The position numbers were made by a program, and so were the translations under genes. Shown piece after piece: positions 10,121 through 20,738 of a stretch of DNA of 64,000 nt. Source of the DNA: Saccopteryx bilineata (lineage: Eukaryota; Chordata; Mammalia; Chiroptera; Emballonuridae); assembly GCF_036850765.1 (NCBI RefSeq), contig NC_089492.1, positions 73,977,982 to 74,041,981 on the forward strand. Reading direction: 5' to 3'. Numbering within the stretch: position 1 is the stretch's first letter; each line of letters starts with the position of its first letter. The notes under the pieces are model-generated. The model had not been told where the DNA came from. It made no database searches and saw only the letters and a program-made list of their open reading frames with translations.

Positions 10121-12537
10121 GCAAATCAATTTTAATATAACTATTCATTAAATTTGCATCTGTTGTTTTTTGTAGAAGTTTTGTCTGCTAAGCATTTCTG
10201 CGTGAATCATGCCACTTCATTAAATGGGGATATCTGATCCTTAAAATATAAAATTGTGTTTATTTTCTATTCATTTTATTGATAGAACAGTCTTCTGTAA
10301 CATCATTCATAAGAATCCTTTTAAAAACTTAAGATTTCAGTTTCTGTTTGCTTGCCTGTCACATCTTATACATTTACTAATAATTTGCATTTACATATGT
10401 AGAAATTAAAGTAATAGATAAAATTGCTTTTCTTTAATAAGGTCAAATATTTTTCCTTATTAAATACAAAGATTTTTATCTAAAATACTGTGTTATTCTA
10501 GAGTTACATTACTATTTGGGAACACCAGTATAATTTTGGTTTCAGGCTGCATGACAGAAAGACCCAAACAGTACGTGATTGTAGACCTTTGGCATTTGAG
10601 AGTGATGGCAATGTGGCCTTGTAATAGGCTTAAAATGTCATCTATGATTTTTGTTTTGTAGAACTAAGATATGAACTTCCTTTAGATCAAGGCTGAAGCT
10701 TTAGAATTGGGTTTGAACCCAAGCATCTTTTCCTGTTTTTATAACATTAGCTTTCTGATTCTAGTTTTACTTTTTTTATTAGTGCGCTTTTTAGGCAAAA
10801 GGAGAGCATTTATGATTATATTTTGTTCTATTCATTGATCTCATGGAGTTATAAGAATCTTTTATTGTCACTTTCTTTCCAGAATATAATGTTCAAAGGA
10901 GAACATGATGGCTTTAGGTGAACCCCCACAGTCATTGAGAGGATGTCTGCACCTGCTCTTGTTGTATACACATCCCTGTAATTGGTCAGAGGATGGGTAG
11001 GACCCTACATACTTTGTATCCAGGGAGAAGGCTGAACAATTATGAGGCTTGATTAATACTATTGATGCTTTAATGGCCCATTTTATATCCTGTACACTGG
11101 GGGAAATACATTCCCTTCTGTAAAGACTGTGGTTCTTATGATTCACTTAGCATAGATAGCAAAAAGCATGACGGATCTCTTGTCTCACCAGAAGAAATGG
11201 GTGGTGTCTAATGCCAGTTGCATATATTACTGAACTGTTACAGAGGAGAGGAAATTAACCAGTCAGAACAGATATGTCTCTGTAGCCTTGTATCCGCATT
11301 ATAATAGCCACAGAGTTTGTCTTAGTCTGAATGGAGCTCTAAGTTATTAATTGTTTTAATGATTTCATTGATTTCTGTTAATCTAGGTAATGTGCCTTAC
11401 TAAATTCGGTAGTTTATTTTGCTTTTCAATTAACCTTTTACTTTTGTTATATCATTTTTTATTAAAAACAAAGATTTTATCTGCATTTTAATGATACGCC
11501 TATCAGTGTATTATAAATTATATTTGGCTATGTGTACCGCAATTTTCCTGAATACTTCGGAGTAATGGCAAACCATAATGGCTCAGTATTTTTTACAGGT
11601 TGTTATTAATACAACACATTTTAAAAGTTATTTGAATAACTGCTAGAATCTTGCACATATAGTCAAAAATATTTTTTGAAGAATTTCTTTGTATCTTTGA
11701 AGAATACAATAATGGAAGAAATGTGATGCTTTAATTTAGACTTTCATTTCTCAAATTTAGATATAATGTTATAACTTCAACTTAGATGCAGATATTTTAA
11801 TTTTGTTTAATTAATAGACATAAAATATGCTTTAATCCCTTTGGACATTTAAAATGGTGTTTGAAATAGAATATTACCCCCCAAAAGGATGCAGTATATA
11901 TATCCTCACTGCGCTTATAAAATAATTCACTAGCTTATATAGATTATTTGATATTCCAGTCTTATCTGCCAAATCAAGTTCTTCATTCACTTCAGTAGAC
12001 ATGAAGTTATTTGTGTCTTCATGAAAACATTAGTGAGATGGTTCCATATGACACCAAAGTGAGTTCGTTATTCTTAATTCCTGGGGAGACACATTCACAG
12101 ACAACTTTTGTACCGATTAAAAACTGTTAATGACAAAACATTGTAATTGATTAGTCTTCGTATGTTTACAGCTCACTTTAATTGCTGAAAAATGCCATTT
12201 GTCAGTTTCATGTTCTATTGACAATGCTATTGATTTATCTGAATTTGGCTTTGTCTTGTCTCTCCTACATAAAACTCACATATGCAGTTCAAATGGGAAA
12301 TGACTGTATTGATTTCCTTAACTTGAGCCCAAATGCTAAAGATTTTTGGATAAGCTTTCTCATTACTTAAGCCAAAATCAATAAGAAAGAGCATCTTTTA
12401 ATGAAAGAGCAGTTTGAGCAACGTACTTCAGAAATAGGGTCCTGTTCATTCTTTGCTTTACAAATCGATCTCCTAGGTTCCTTAAGTGAGATCCAATTGG
12501 TTGACATTGTGGTTTGTCTTTGTGTGTAAACTTACAG
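10121..12537. other. Unassigned sequence, possibly intronic
   Basis: AT-rich, free of recent insertions. Blocks at about 10860-11340 and 12160-12480 have balanced, low-repeat text with homeodomain-like ATTA motifs, of the type often found in conserved non-coding DNA. This is an impression only. It lies immediately upstream of the candidate exons. Confidence 0.35.
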
Positions 12538-12613
12538 CTTCAGAAACGAGAAATGGAGCTACAGAGACAGTGCAAAGAAACTCTCCCAGAGAAAGAAGAC
12601 AGTTCACTGACAG
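12538..12613 (+). other. Candidate exon 1 (coiled-coil-like, 76 bp)
   Basis: Preceded by AAACTTACAG and followed by a donor reading CAG|GTATAA. Starting at its first base the frame reads LQKREMELQRQCKETLPEKE, rich in Leu, Glu, Lys and Gln as in coiled coils, and ends with one base of the next codon. An alternative acceptor AG lies six bases further in (12542-12543). I do not recognise the protein. The frame that looks most coiled-coil-like does not join in frame to the equivalent frame of the candidate exon at 12959. Either a base has been lost, an exon between them is missing, or one of the two is spurious. Confidence 0.35.
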
Positions 12614-12958
12614 GTATAAAATCTAGTGTTGAACCACAACACAACTTACACATATAGCAAAGAATTCTTACACCTCTTCATTTCATTTCATGCTTACATA
12701 GTTTATGGTTGTAAAACATTTCAAAAATATCTTCTTGTGTTCATTTAAAAAATACCTACATAGGCATATTATATACATTTACAACAATCTTATTTTAATA
12801 TTTGTTTTTACTTCAGAAAACTGCTTGTTGCTGCAGTGTATCTTTGTTTGATGTAAAATAATTCCCTGAAATGTCAGGTCATTTTTAAAATAACTTTTTA
12901 TTCAGTCATTGTTCATCTTCATTTTTTTCCTTACTGGTAAATTTTCCATTTTCTTCAG

Positions 12959-13064
12959 GAAGGCAAGCATTGAAAGTGAGCTCCAGAAACAGAGCATTTA
13001 TTCCAAGGAACAGCAGAATGAACTGAATGTATAAAACAAGTTATATGGACAGGCCAGACGTCAG
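12959..13064 (+). other. Candidate exon 2 (coiled-coil-like, 106 bp, internal stop)
   Basis: A long pyrimidine tract ending TTCTTCAG|GA precedes it and CAG|GTACTG follows, both good splice signals. In the frame starting at the second base it reads KASIESELQKQSIYSKEQQN, then ELNV, a TAA stop at 13031-13033, and NKLYGQARRQ. The stop falls inside otherwise continuous coiled-coil-like sequence, suggesting decay or a frame change. In frame with the donor of candidate exon 1 it continues for 21 codons in a different reading and stops at TGA (13023-13025). It could be a remnant of an unprocessed pseudogene or an exon of a real gene with an altered 3' end. Confidence 0.38.
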
Positions 13065-13377
13065 GTACTGTACTATGATATCATTAACTTCTGTGAACTA
13101 CATAAATTAAGCTGATTATGCCTTCACTTAATTAACTGAGAATGACCTATTGATGCATAGGCTGAGTTAGCTAGAGACCACTTTACTGCACTGTACTTAA
13201 TTTATTGGTTTTCAATTAGTTCACTTCTTTCCTGGTATTGTTAAGAAAAAAATGTCCATTTACATCTATGTCCTACTGTATATCTTTATGCACAGTGAGT
13301 TGATATTTAAATTTTGATCCTGAGAAGTATATTTTTATATTCTATCTCTTATTTTCACTTCAATAACTAGTTTGTTT
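13065..13377. other. Unassigned AT-rich sequence
   Basis: Lies between the candidate exon and the LINE-1 target site. No feature recognised. Confidence 0.4.
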
Positions 13378-13392
13378 AAGTTACATTTTGGG
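13378..13392. repeat. Target-site duplication, copy 1 (5' of LINE-1)
   Basis: AAGTTACATTTTGGG here matches GTTACACTTTGGG at 20727-20739 and GCTACACTTTGG at 21067-21078, at the left end of the LINE-1, between LINE-1 and SINE, and after the SINE. Confidence 0.85.
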
Positions 13393-14910
13393 AGGTCCAG
13401 AAGATGGCGATGGAGTAGGCGAACGTTCCAACTCCCACCTCCCAGAACCAAAGTGGATTACAACTTAACTTGGGAACAATCATCTTGAAAAAATAACTTT
13501 GGACTAAACTAAAAGGAGTCTGTAACCATAGATCACCAAAGAAATTACACTGAGATTAATAGGAAGGATGGGGACACAGAAACAGCTGCCCCACTCCCAG
13601 GAGGAAGTGGTGGCGAGGAGGGACTCTCACAGAGGGGTGGGTTGCCTGGAGAGTTGTGGGTCTTCAGTTTCAGGACCAAAGACCCAGCTTAGAGTGCCAG
13701 AGACTAGAAGATGCATATGGACAGTATTTAGCTGAAAGAAGAGCCGGGTTACTGTTTGCGAGAGAGAGAAAAAAACTCTCAGACCCAGGCTACATCTTAA
13801 AGGGACTGCACAGAAAACCTCATTCACAGCCATTTACTTGGGGCTCCAGGAGTGGGGAGCGCTGAGAGGACTGGAGTTGTGAGAGGAGAGTATAAGCTTG
13901 GAGGCACAGGGAGAGACAGTGTGGGGGACAGCCACCCTAACCCCTGTGCTGAGTCAATCCCCAAATCTACAATGGTCATTTTCCTGGGAGAAGCAACTCA
14001 AGCAAAAGGAAGCAATTACCTGGCCCACTGAAGGCTCTGCTACTCCAGTCAAAGCAAAGAGTCACTTAGAAGCAGGGGGCACATCAGGGACACAGGTTTT
14101 GAGTGCTGAGGTCTGGGCTGCACTGCCCCCCCCATGCTGCTGAGTACCTGCCAAAAGGTGGGCAGGCCTGGCTGCAGTGGCAGTGGTGATGGGGGTAGCA
14201 CCCAGCCTGCACGCCCCACGGTGGCTCACGTTCCTGTGTGCCCATGGTGGCAGCGGCAGGTTGACGCCGATGGTGCCCATGCCTGAACATCGAAGGAGGT
14301 GGTGGTGGTGGTGGGCCAGCAGGCCAACCACACCTTGGGAGTACAGAGGCCACACCCACTGGCCAAGAGTAGATAAAAGCCAGTCTAGGAGTGCAGCTGA
14401 TATTTACAAATGGCACCTGCGCCCAGCAGAGGCAACCACAAATTCTGGATTGCCTGTAACTCCAAGAAGGTCACTAAGAATCAGTCAAAGGCAGTGATCC
14501 CAACTGGTCTGTACCAGATTCCGGCCAGGTTAGTCCAGGGTTAGCACATCCAGTGGACAGATACAGAGAACATCAGCTCAGGACCTAACAACTCTTGTTA
14601 GAGTGGTATCTTACTTAAGGCAGGGCTCCTCACACCAGACCCAGATAAGGCATAGAAAATGCCGACACAAATAGCAAAAAAAACAGTAGCAGCAGAGAAG
14701 TAACCCACAGCGGATTACAAACAACAGCTGATGCCAACCCAAGAAGATCTAGAAACAACATAACTGGAAGCTGGAGACAGACAACACCAACCCTATACTC
14801 ATCTAGCAACACATACAGCACACCCAAAGGAGGAGTCTATACACAGACAAAATAGAAAGACAGAGAAATGCAATCCAAATGAATCAACAAGAGAAATCCC
14901 CAGAAAAAAA
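13393..14910 (+). promoter_or_regulatory. LINE-1 5' untranslated region / internal promoter
   Basis: About 1.5 kb of GC-richer sequence with scattered CpGs and a short (GGT)n at about 14297-14315, from the 5' target duplication to the ORF1 start. By family knowledge this region holds the L1 internal RNA polymerase II promoter. Several open frames of about 80-110 codons occur on both strands; I see no reason to regard them as genes. Confidence 0.75.
13401..13408 (+). promoter_or_regulatory. YY1-like site at the LINE-1 5' end
   Basis: AAGATGGC begins nine bases into the element. Human L1 has a YY1 site with the same core at nearly the same position, where it helps set the transcription start. 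The match is by motif and position only. Confidence 0.55.
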
Positions 14911-15798
14911 TTGAATGAGATGGAAATAACTAAGATACCAGATGCACAGTTTAAAATAATGATTGTTAGTATGCTCAAGGATCTTAGAGCAACAATGGAT
15001 GGGCATAATGAGCACCTAAATAAAGAGATAGTAAGTATCAAAAAGGACATTGAAATCATAAAAAAGAATCAGTCAGAAATGACAAATACACTATCAGAAA
15101 TAAAGACTACACTAGAAGGAATTAACAGCAGGCAGGATGAAGCAGAGAATCGAATGAGCAATTTAGAGGACAAGATAAACAAAAGAACAGAAGCAGAACA
15201 GCAAAAAAAAAAAAAAAAAAAAAGAGGCTCAAAAATTCTGAGGAAACTCTGTGAGAGCTCTGTGATAACATAAAGAGAAACAGCACCCGCATCAAAGGGG
15301 TTCCTGAAGGAGAAGAGAAAGAACAAGGGATAAAGAACCTGACTGAAGAACTCATGGCTGAAAACTTCCTTAAATTGATTAAGAAAAAAATCACACAAAT
15401 TCAAGAAGCACAGAGAGTCTCATTAAAGAGGAACCCAAAGAGACCTACATCAAGACAAATCATAATTAAAATACCAAAGTAAGAGATAAAGAATACTAAA
15501 AGCTGCAAGAGAAAAGCAGTCAATCACTTACAAAGGAGCCCCCATAAGGATGACATTTGACTTTGCAACAGAAACACTTGAGGCCAGAAGGAAGTGGCAA
15601 GAAATATTTAAAGTAATACAAAACAAGAGCCTACAAATAAGACATCTTTATCCAGCAAGGCTATCACTTAAAATTGAAGGAGAAATGAAAAGCTTCCCAG
15701 ACAAAAATAAACTCAAGGAATTCATTTACAACAAATCCAATGCTGCAAGAAATGTTAAGGGGCCTGTTGTAAACAGAACGAAGGGAATAAACATTTAG
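14911..15798 (+). pseudogene. LINE-1 ORF1 (RNA-binding chaperone), broken
   Basis: ORF1 protein forms trimers that coat L1 RNA. From ATG at 14911 the first 120 codons encode a long coiled coil (QSEMTNTLSEIKTTLEGINS is typical). A run of 21 A residues at 15203-15223 follows, after which the frame changes and stops at 15271-15273. The C-terminal domain is still readable at 15550-15720 in another frame: FATETLEARRKWQEIFKV and YPARLSLKIEGEMKSFPD are signature stretches of the L1 ORF1 C-terminal domain. The A-run probably grew from an originally shorter A-rich codon stretch by slippage. Inactive. Confidence 0.9.
15203..15223 (+). repeat. A21 homopolymer in LINE-1 ORF1
   Basis: An uninterrupted run of 21 adenines inside coding sequence at the junction where the ORF1 reading frame is lost. 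Confidence 0.9.
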
Positions 15799-15942
15799 AA
15801 AAAGAGGAATGTAGATTTAAAGAATAGAATGGCAATGAGACAACTACATATCAATAATAACCTTAAACATAAATGGATTAAATTCTCCAATCAAAAGATA
15901 TAGGGTAGCTTCATGGATAAGAAAACAGAACTCATAAATATA

Positions 15943-15947
15943 CTGTC
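15943..15947. repeat. 5-bp target duplication, left of solo LTR
   Basis: CTGTC, repeated at 16663-16667. Removing one copy and the LTR restores continuous LINE-1 text running into the ETH motif. Confidence 0.85.
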
Positions 15948-16662
15948 TGTAAAGCCAGTGGCCAGGGCCACCATCACAGCAGCCCGGCCCATGCAGGTTC
16001 GCATTGGATTCGGACAGTCGGTAAAGAAACAACAGAGCCAAAAACTGGTGGGCCATCTTCTTTCATTCTAACTTGCACCCGGCGGGCAAGTAAAACACAC
16101 ACTGGACTCCAAAACCCACTCACATTTAGTGCTCACAAAGCTACTGACTTATCCGAGTGAGTTTTCTATTGATAGAATCAAAGGTTTCTAGCTCACCAGA
16201 CTTATTCACCTCTGTTCTCCATCTCCTTCCTTCTCCAGTGTCAAACTGCACAAACTGGCTTCTCCCTCAACACTCTGCCATCTTGGCTGCTTCTCTTGGC
16301 CTCCTCCACGTGGCCTCTCTCCGCTCTCTGCTCTCTCCTCTAATGCTAATAATCCTAGGAACCGAGAGCCCAAGCTCCTATTCTGTCCCTATTTTATAGT
16401 GTAGAAATCCAAACCTTTAATCCAATATACAAAATAGGGAAGTCTCTAATACAAAGTCACCTATCTGGGGCATGATGGGATTGTACCACCCCACATCAAA
16501 AAGGGTGGGAAAGACTTAATCCCCAAACCAAGCCCCAGGCTACAAGGATTCTGCCTGCCCACAGCCCACAGAGACACACATTAATATCACCTGGGCAACA
16601 GCCTCCACGTGGGCAGCACCATATTTAACAAAGTGAGCATAATACATTTTATCTGCCCAACA
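15948..16662. mobile_element. Solo LTR (endogenous retrovirus type), 715 bp
   Basis: Begins TGTAAAGCC and ends CCCAACA, the TG...CA ends of an LTR, and is bounded by a 5-bp duplication CTGTC. No internal retroviral sequence is present, so it is a solo LTR left by recombination between two LTRs. A TATAAAAT box on the minus strand at about 16391-16398 suggests that transcription runs right to left, but I found no clear AATAAA in that orientation, so orientation is left open. The family is unknown to me; a 5-bp duplication fits ERV3/ERVL or some other classes. It is younger than the LINE-1. Confidence 0.85.
16391..16398 (-). promoter_or_regulatory. Possible LTR TATA box
   Basis: Minus strand reads CTATAAAATAGGGACAG, a good TATA box placed about 270 bp from the right LTR end, a reasonable U3 length. 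Confidence 0.4.
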
Positions 16663-16667
16663 CTGTC
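16663..16667. repeat. 5-bp target duplication, right of solo LTR
   Basis: CTGTC, an exact match to 15943-15947. Confidence 0.85.
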
Positions 16668-19600
16668 TAAAAGAGACCCACCTCAAAACAAAAGATACAA
16701 ATTCACTGAAAATAAAGTGATTAAAAAATATTTCATGCAAATAGAAATGAAATGAAAAAGAAAAGCTGGGGTAACAAAACCTATATCTGACAAAATAGAC
16801 TTTAAAACAAAGGCTATACTAAGGGATAAAGAAGGTCACTGCACAATGAAAAAGGGAGCAATCCAACAGAAAGATATAACTATTATAAATATCTATGTGC
16901 CTAATATAGGAGCACCTAAATATATAAAGCAGATTTTGATGGACATAAAGGATGAGATGAACAGCAATAGTATAATAGTAGGGGATTTTACTACTCCACT
17001 AACATCAATGGATAGATCCTCAATAAAGAAAATTAACAAAGAAACAGCAGCTTTAAAGGATACACTAGATCAACTGGATTTAATAGATATCTTTAGAATC
17101 TTTTATGCCAACAGCAGAATATACATTCTTTTCAAGTGTTCATGGTACATTCTCTAGGATAAACAACATGTTAGAACACAGAATGAGTCTCAATAAATTT
17201 GAGAAGATTGAAATCATATCAAGCATCTTCTCTGATCACAATGGTATGAAACTAGAAATCAACTACAATAGAAAAACTGAAAAATATTCAAACACTTCGA
17301 GACTAAATAGAATGTTATTAAATAACAAATGGATTAACAATGAGAACAAGGAAGAAATCAAAAATTTCCTTGAAACAAATGAAAATGAACATAAAACAAC
17401 TCAAAATTTATGGGACACAACAAAAGCAGTCCTGAGAGGGAAGTTCATAGCATTACAGGCATACCTTAACAAGCAAGAAAAAGCTCAAATAAACAAGTTA
17501 ACTCAGCATCTAAAAGAACTAGAAAAAGAACAGTAAGTAAAGCCCAGAGGAAGTAGAAGAAAAGAAATAATCAAGATCTGAGTGAAAATAAATGACATAG
17601 AGGCAAAAACAAAAACAAACACAAAACAGAAAATCAATGAGACCAAGAGCTGGTCCTTTGAAAAGGTAAACAAGATTGATGAACCTTTATCCAGACTCAC
17701 CACAAAAAAAAAAAAAAAGAAAGAGGACTCAAATAAATAAAATTAAAAATAAATGTGGAGACGTAACAACTCACACTACAGAAATACAAAGGATTGTAAG
17801 AAAATACTCTGAAGAACTGTATGCCAAAAAATTAGACAACCTAGGTGAAATGGACAAATTCCTTGAAACATGTTATCTTTCAAAAATCAATCTGGAAGAA
17901 TCAGAACACCTAAACAAACCGATTTCAACAAATGACTTTGAAACAGTTATAAAAAAAACTCCCAACAAACAGAAGTCCTGGGCCAGATGGCTTCACAGGC
18001 GAATTCTACCGAATATTCAAAGAAGAAATAACTCCTATCCTTCTCAAGTTATTTTAACAAATTCAAGAGGAGGGAAGACTTCCAAGCTCCTTTTATGAGG
18101 CAAGCATAATCCTCATTCCAAAACCAGACAAAGACAACACAAAGAAAGAAAACTATAGACCAATATCCCTGATGAACTTAGATGCTAAAATTCTCAACAA
18201 AATATTTGCAAACCAGATCCAGCAATACATGAAAAAAATTACACATCATGATCAAGTGGGATTTATTCTGGGAAAGCAAGGCTGGTACAATATTTGCAAA
18301 TCAATCAATGTGATTTATTACATAAACAAAAGGAAGGATAAAAATTACATGATAATAACAACAGATGCAGAAAAAATTTTTGATAAAATCCAGCACCCAC
18401 TTATGATCAAAACTCTCAGCAAAGTGGGAATACAGGGAACATATCTCAATATGATAAAGGCCATCTATGACAAACTGACAGCCAACATCATATTCAATGG
18501 GCAAAAGTGAAAAGCAATCCCCTTAAAATCAGAAAAAAGGCAGAGGTGCCCGCTTTTACCACACTTATTCAACATAGTTCTGGAAGTCCTAGCCACAGCA
18601 GTCAGACAAGAAGAAGAAATAAAAGGCATCCAAATTGGGAAAGAAAAAGTAAAACTATCATTATTTGCTGATGACATGATACTGTACATAGAAAACCCTA
18701 AAGTCTCAGTCAAGAAACTGCTGGACCAGATAAATGAATTCAGCAAGGTGGCAGGATATAAATTGATACTCAGAAATCAGAGGCATTAATATACACCAAC
18801 AATGAACTGTCTGAAAGAGAAATTAAGGAAACAATCCCCCTCACTATTACAACACCAACAAAATATACTTAGGAGTGAATTTAATCAAGGAGGTTAAAGA
18901 CTTGTACTCGGAAAATTTTAAGACATTAAAAAAAAGAAATCAAGGAAGATACAAACAAGCTGAAGCATATACTGTTTTCGTGGATAGGAAGAATAAACAT
19001 CATTAAAATGTCTATATTACCCAAAGCAATCTACATATTCAATTCAATTCTTATTAAAATACCCATGGCATACTTCAAAGATATAGAACAAATATTCCAA
19101 AAAATGAAAACGAATAGCCTCAGCAAACTTGAAAAAGAAGAGAAAATGGGTGATATCACATTTCCTGATATCAAGTTATACTACAAGGCCATTATACTCA
19201 AAACAGCTTGGTACTGGCATAAGAACAGGCATATAGATCAATGGAACAGAACAGAGAACCCAGAAATAAACCCACACTTTTATGGACAATTGATATTTGA
19301 CAAATGGAGTAAAGACAGTCTCTTTAACAAATGATGTTGGGAAAATTGAACAGGCACCTACAATAAAATGAAACTAGATCACCAACTTACACCTTTCACA
19401 AAAATAAACTCAAAATGGATAAAATACTTAAATGTAAGTCATGAAACCATAATCATCTTGGAAGAAAACATAGGCAGTAAGCTCTCCAACATCTCTTGCA
19501 GAAATAAATTTGCTGATTTATTTCCACGGGCAAGTGAAATAAAGGAAAGGATGAACATATGGAACTGTATCAAACTAAAAGGCTTTTGCACAGCTAAAGA

Positions 19601-20352
19601 CAATAAGAATAGAATAAAAAAATCAAACCACACAATGGGAGAACGTATTTTGACAAGATGTCTGCTAAGGGGTTAATAACCAAAATTTATAAAAAAAACT
19701 TGTAAAACTCAATACCAGGAAGATAAACAATCCAATCAAAAAATGGGCAAAAGAAATGAATAGACACTTCTCCAAAGAGGACATACAGATGGCCAATAGG
19801 CATATGAAAAACAGTTCAACATCATTAATCATTAGAGAAATGCAAATTAAAACCACAATGAGATACCACCTCACACCTGTCAGAATGGCGCTCATCAACA
19901 AAACAACACATAATAAGTGCTGGCAAAGATGTGGAGAAAAGAGAACCCTCCTGCACTGCTGGTGGGAATGCAGACTGGTGCAGCCACTGTGGAAAACAGT
20001 ATGGAGATTCCTCAAAAAATTAAAAATGGAACTGCCTTTTAACCCAGCCATCTCACTTTTAGGAATATATCCTAAGAATACCAAATCACTGATTCAAAAG
20101 AAGAAATGCATTCCCATGTTTATGGCAGCATTGTTTATAATAGCCAAGATCTGGAAACAGCTGAAGTGTCTGTCCTCAGTGGATGAGTGGATTAAAACGT
20201 TCTGGTACATATACACAATGGAATATTACATGGCTGTGAAAAAGAAGGAAATCTTACCTTTTGGGACAACATGGATGGACCTGAAGACTATTATGCTAAG
20301 TGAAATAAGCCAGGCAGAGAAAGAAAAATATCATATGACCTCACTCATTTGA

Positions 20353-20726
20353 GAATTCTAATGAACAATGTGAACTGAGAAACGAAATAGAGGCAGAGGC
20401 AGAATCAAAGGAACCAGAGGGAAAGTAGTCAGAGGGAAAGTGAAAGAGAAGATGGGATCAGAGAAAGGAAAGAGATTAATGAAATTATAAATATATAACA
20501 CAGCATTATAGAGAGCAGGACAGCAAATCCTGGAGGGAAGGAGGGAAGGTGTTAGGAGGAGGGGGCAAGGGGGTGTCGAGGGCGATACAGGGGGGTGGGG
20601 GGAAGATATATTCGGTGGGACATTTGAATCTATGTAAACACAATAAATGAAAATAAATAGAAATTTAAAAATTAAAAAGATAAAATAAAATAAAAAGCAA
20701 GCTGAAACACCAAGATAAAAAAAAAA
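20353..20726 (+). other. LINE-1 3' untranslated region and tail
   Basis: Purine-rich sequence downstream of ORF2. It holds a guanine tract (20532-20602), AATAAA near 20642, an A-rich low-complexity segment to 20696, a 20-nt non-A insert, and then the terminal A10. Confidence 0.85.
20532..20602 (+). other. G-rich tract with quadruplex potential
   Basis: Repeated runs of three to seven guanines (GGAGGGAAGGAGGGAAGG, GGAGGGGGC, GGGGGTG, GGGGGGTGGGGGG) within about 70 bases. Mammalian L1 3' UTRs commonly contain such a tract. Folding is inferred, not shown. Confidence 0.75.
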
Positions 20727-20738
20727 GTTACACTTTGG
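20727..20738. repeat. Target-site copy 2 (between LINE-1 and SINE)
   Basis: GTTACACTTTGG lies directly between the LINE-1 poly(A) and the SINE head and serves as the 3' duplication of the LINE-1 and the 5' duplication of the SINE. Confidence 0.85.

Larger units (their letters stand above)
15829..20352 (+). pseudogene. LINE-1 ORF2 (endonuclease and reverse transcriptase), multiply disrupted
   Basis: Encodes in order: APE-type endonuclease start with TLNINGLNSPIKRYRVASWI (15858-15917); the ETH of the endonuclease QETH motif (16673-16681), split from its upstream part by the LTR; GDFTT at 16982-16996, where the usual GDFNT catalytic Asn has become Thr; the SDH motif at 17231-17239; the reverse-transcriptase stretch [17 protein letters not shown] near 18184 and HHDQVGFI near 18244; FADD at 18664-18675; and a C-terminal zinc-knuckle-like CX3CX7HX2CX4C pattern (19918-19971). 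The last 198 codons (19756-20352) are an uninterrupted frame. Stops and frame changes occur throughout (for example near 17535, 18096, 18508, 19334), and a 16-A run at 17703-17718. It cannot make the full protein. Confidence 0.92.
13393..20726 (+). mobile_element. Long LINE-1 with 5' UTR, both ORFs and poly(A), inactive
   Basis: A complete-length L1: 5' untranslated region (13393-14910), ORF1 (14911-15798), ORF2 (about 15829-20352), a 3' untranslated region with a G-rich tract (20532-20602), and a poly(A) tail (20717-20726), flanked by near-identical target duplications. L1 mobilises itself by target-primed reverse transcription and is the likely enzyme source for the SINEs here. This copy cannot do so: ORF1 is broken near its middle, ORF2 has many stops and frame changes, and a solo LTR splits the endonuclease (15948-16662). 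Without the LTR it is about 6.6 kb. Confidence 0.95.

Noticed and set aside
14062..14416. Antisense 97- and 110-codon frames in the LINE-1 5' UTR, considered as an ORF0-like gene
   Set aside because: Primate ORF0 is antisense in the L1 5' UTR, but here there is no similarity that I can see, no splice evidence, and the frames follow from GC-rich, repetitive GGT/CCA text.
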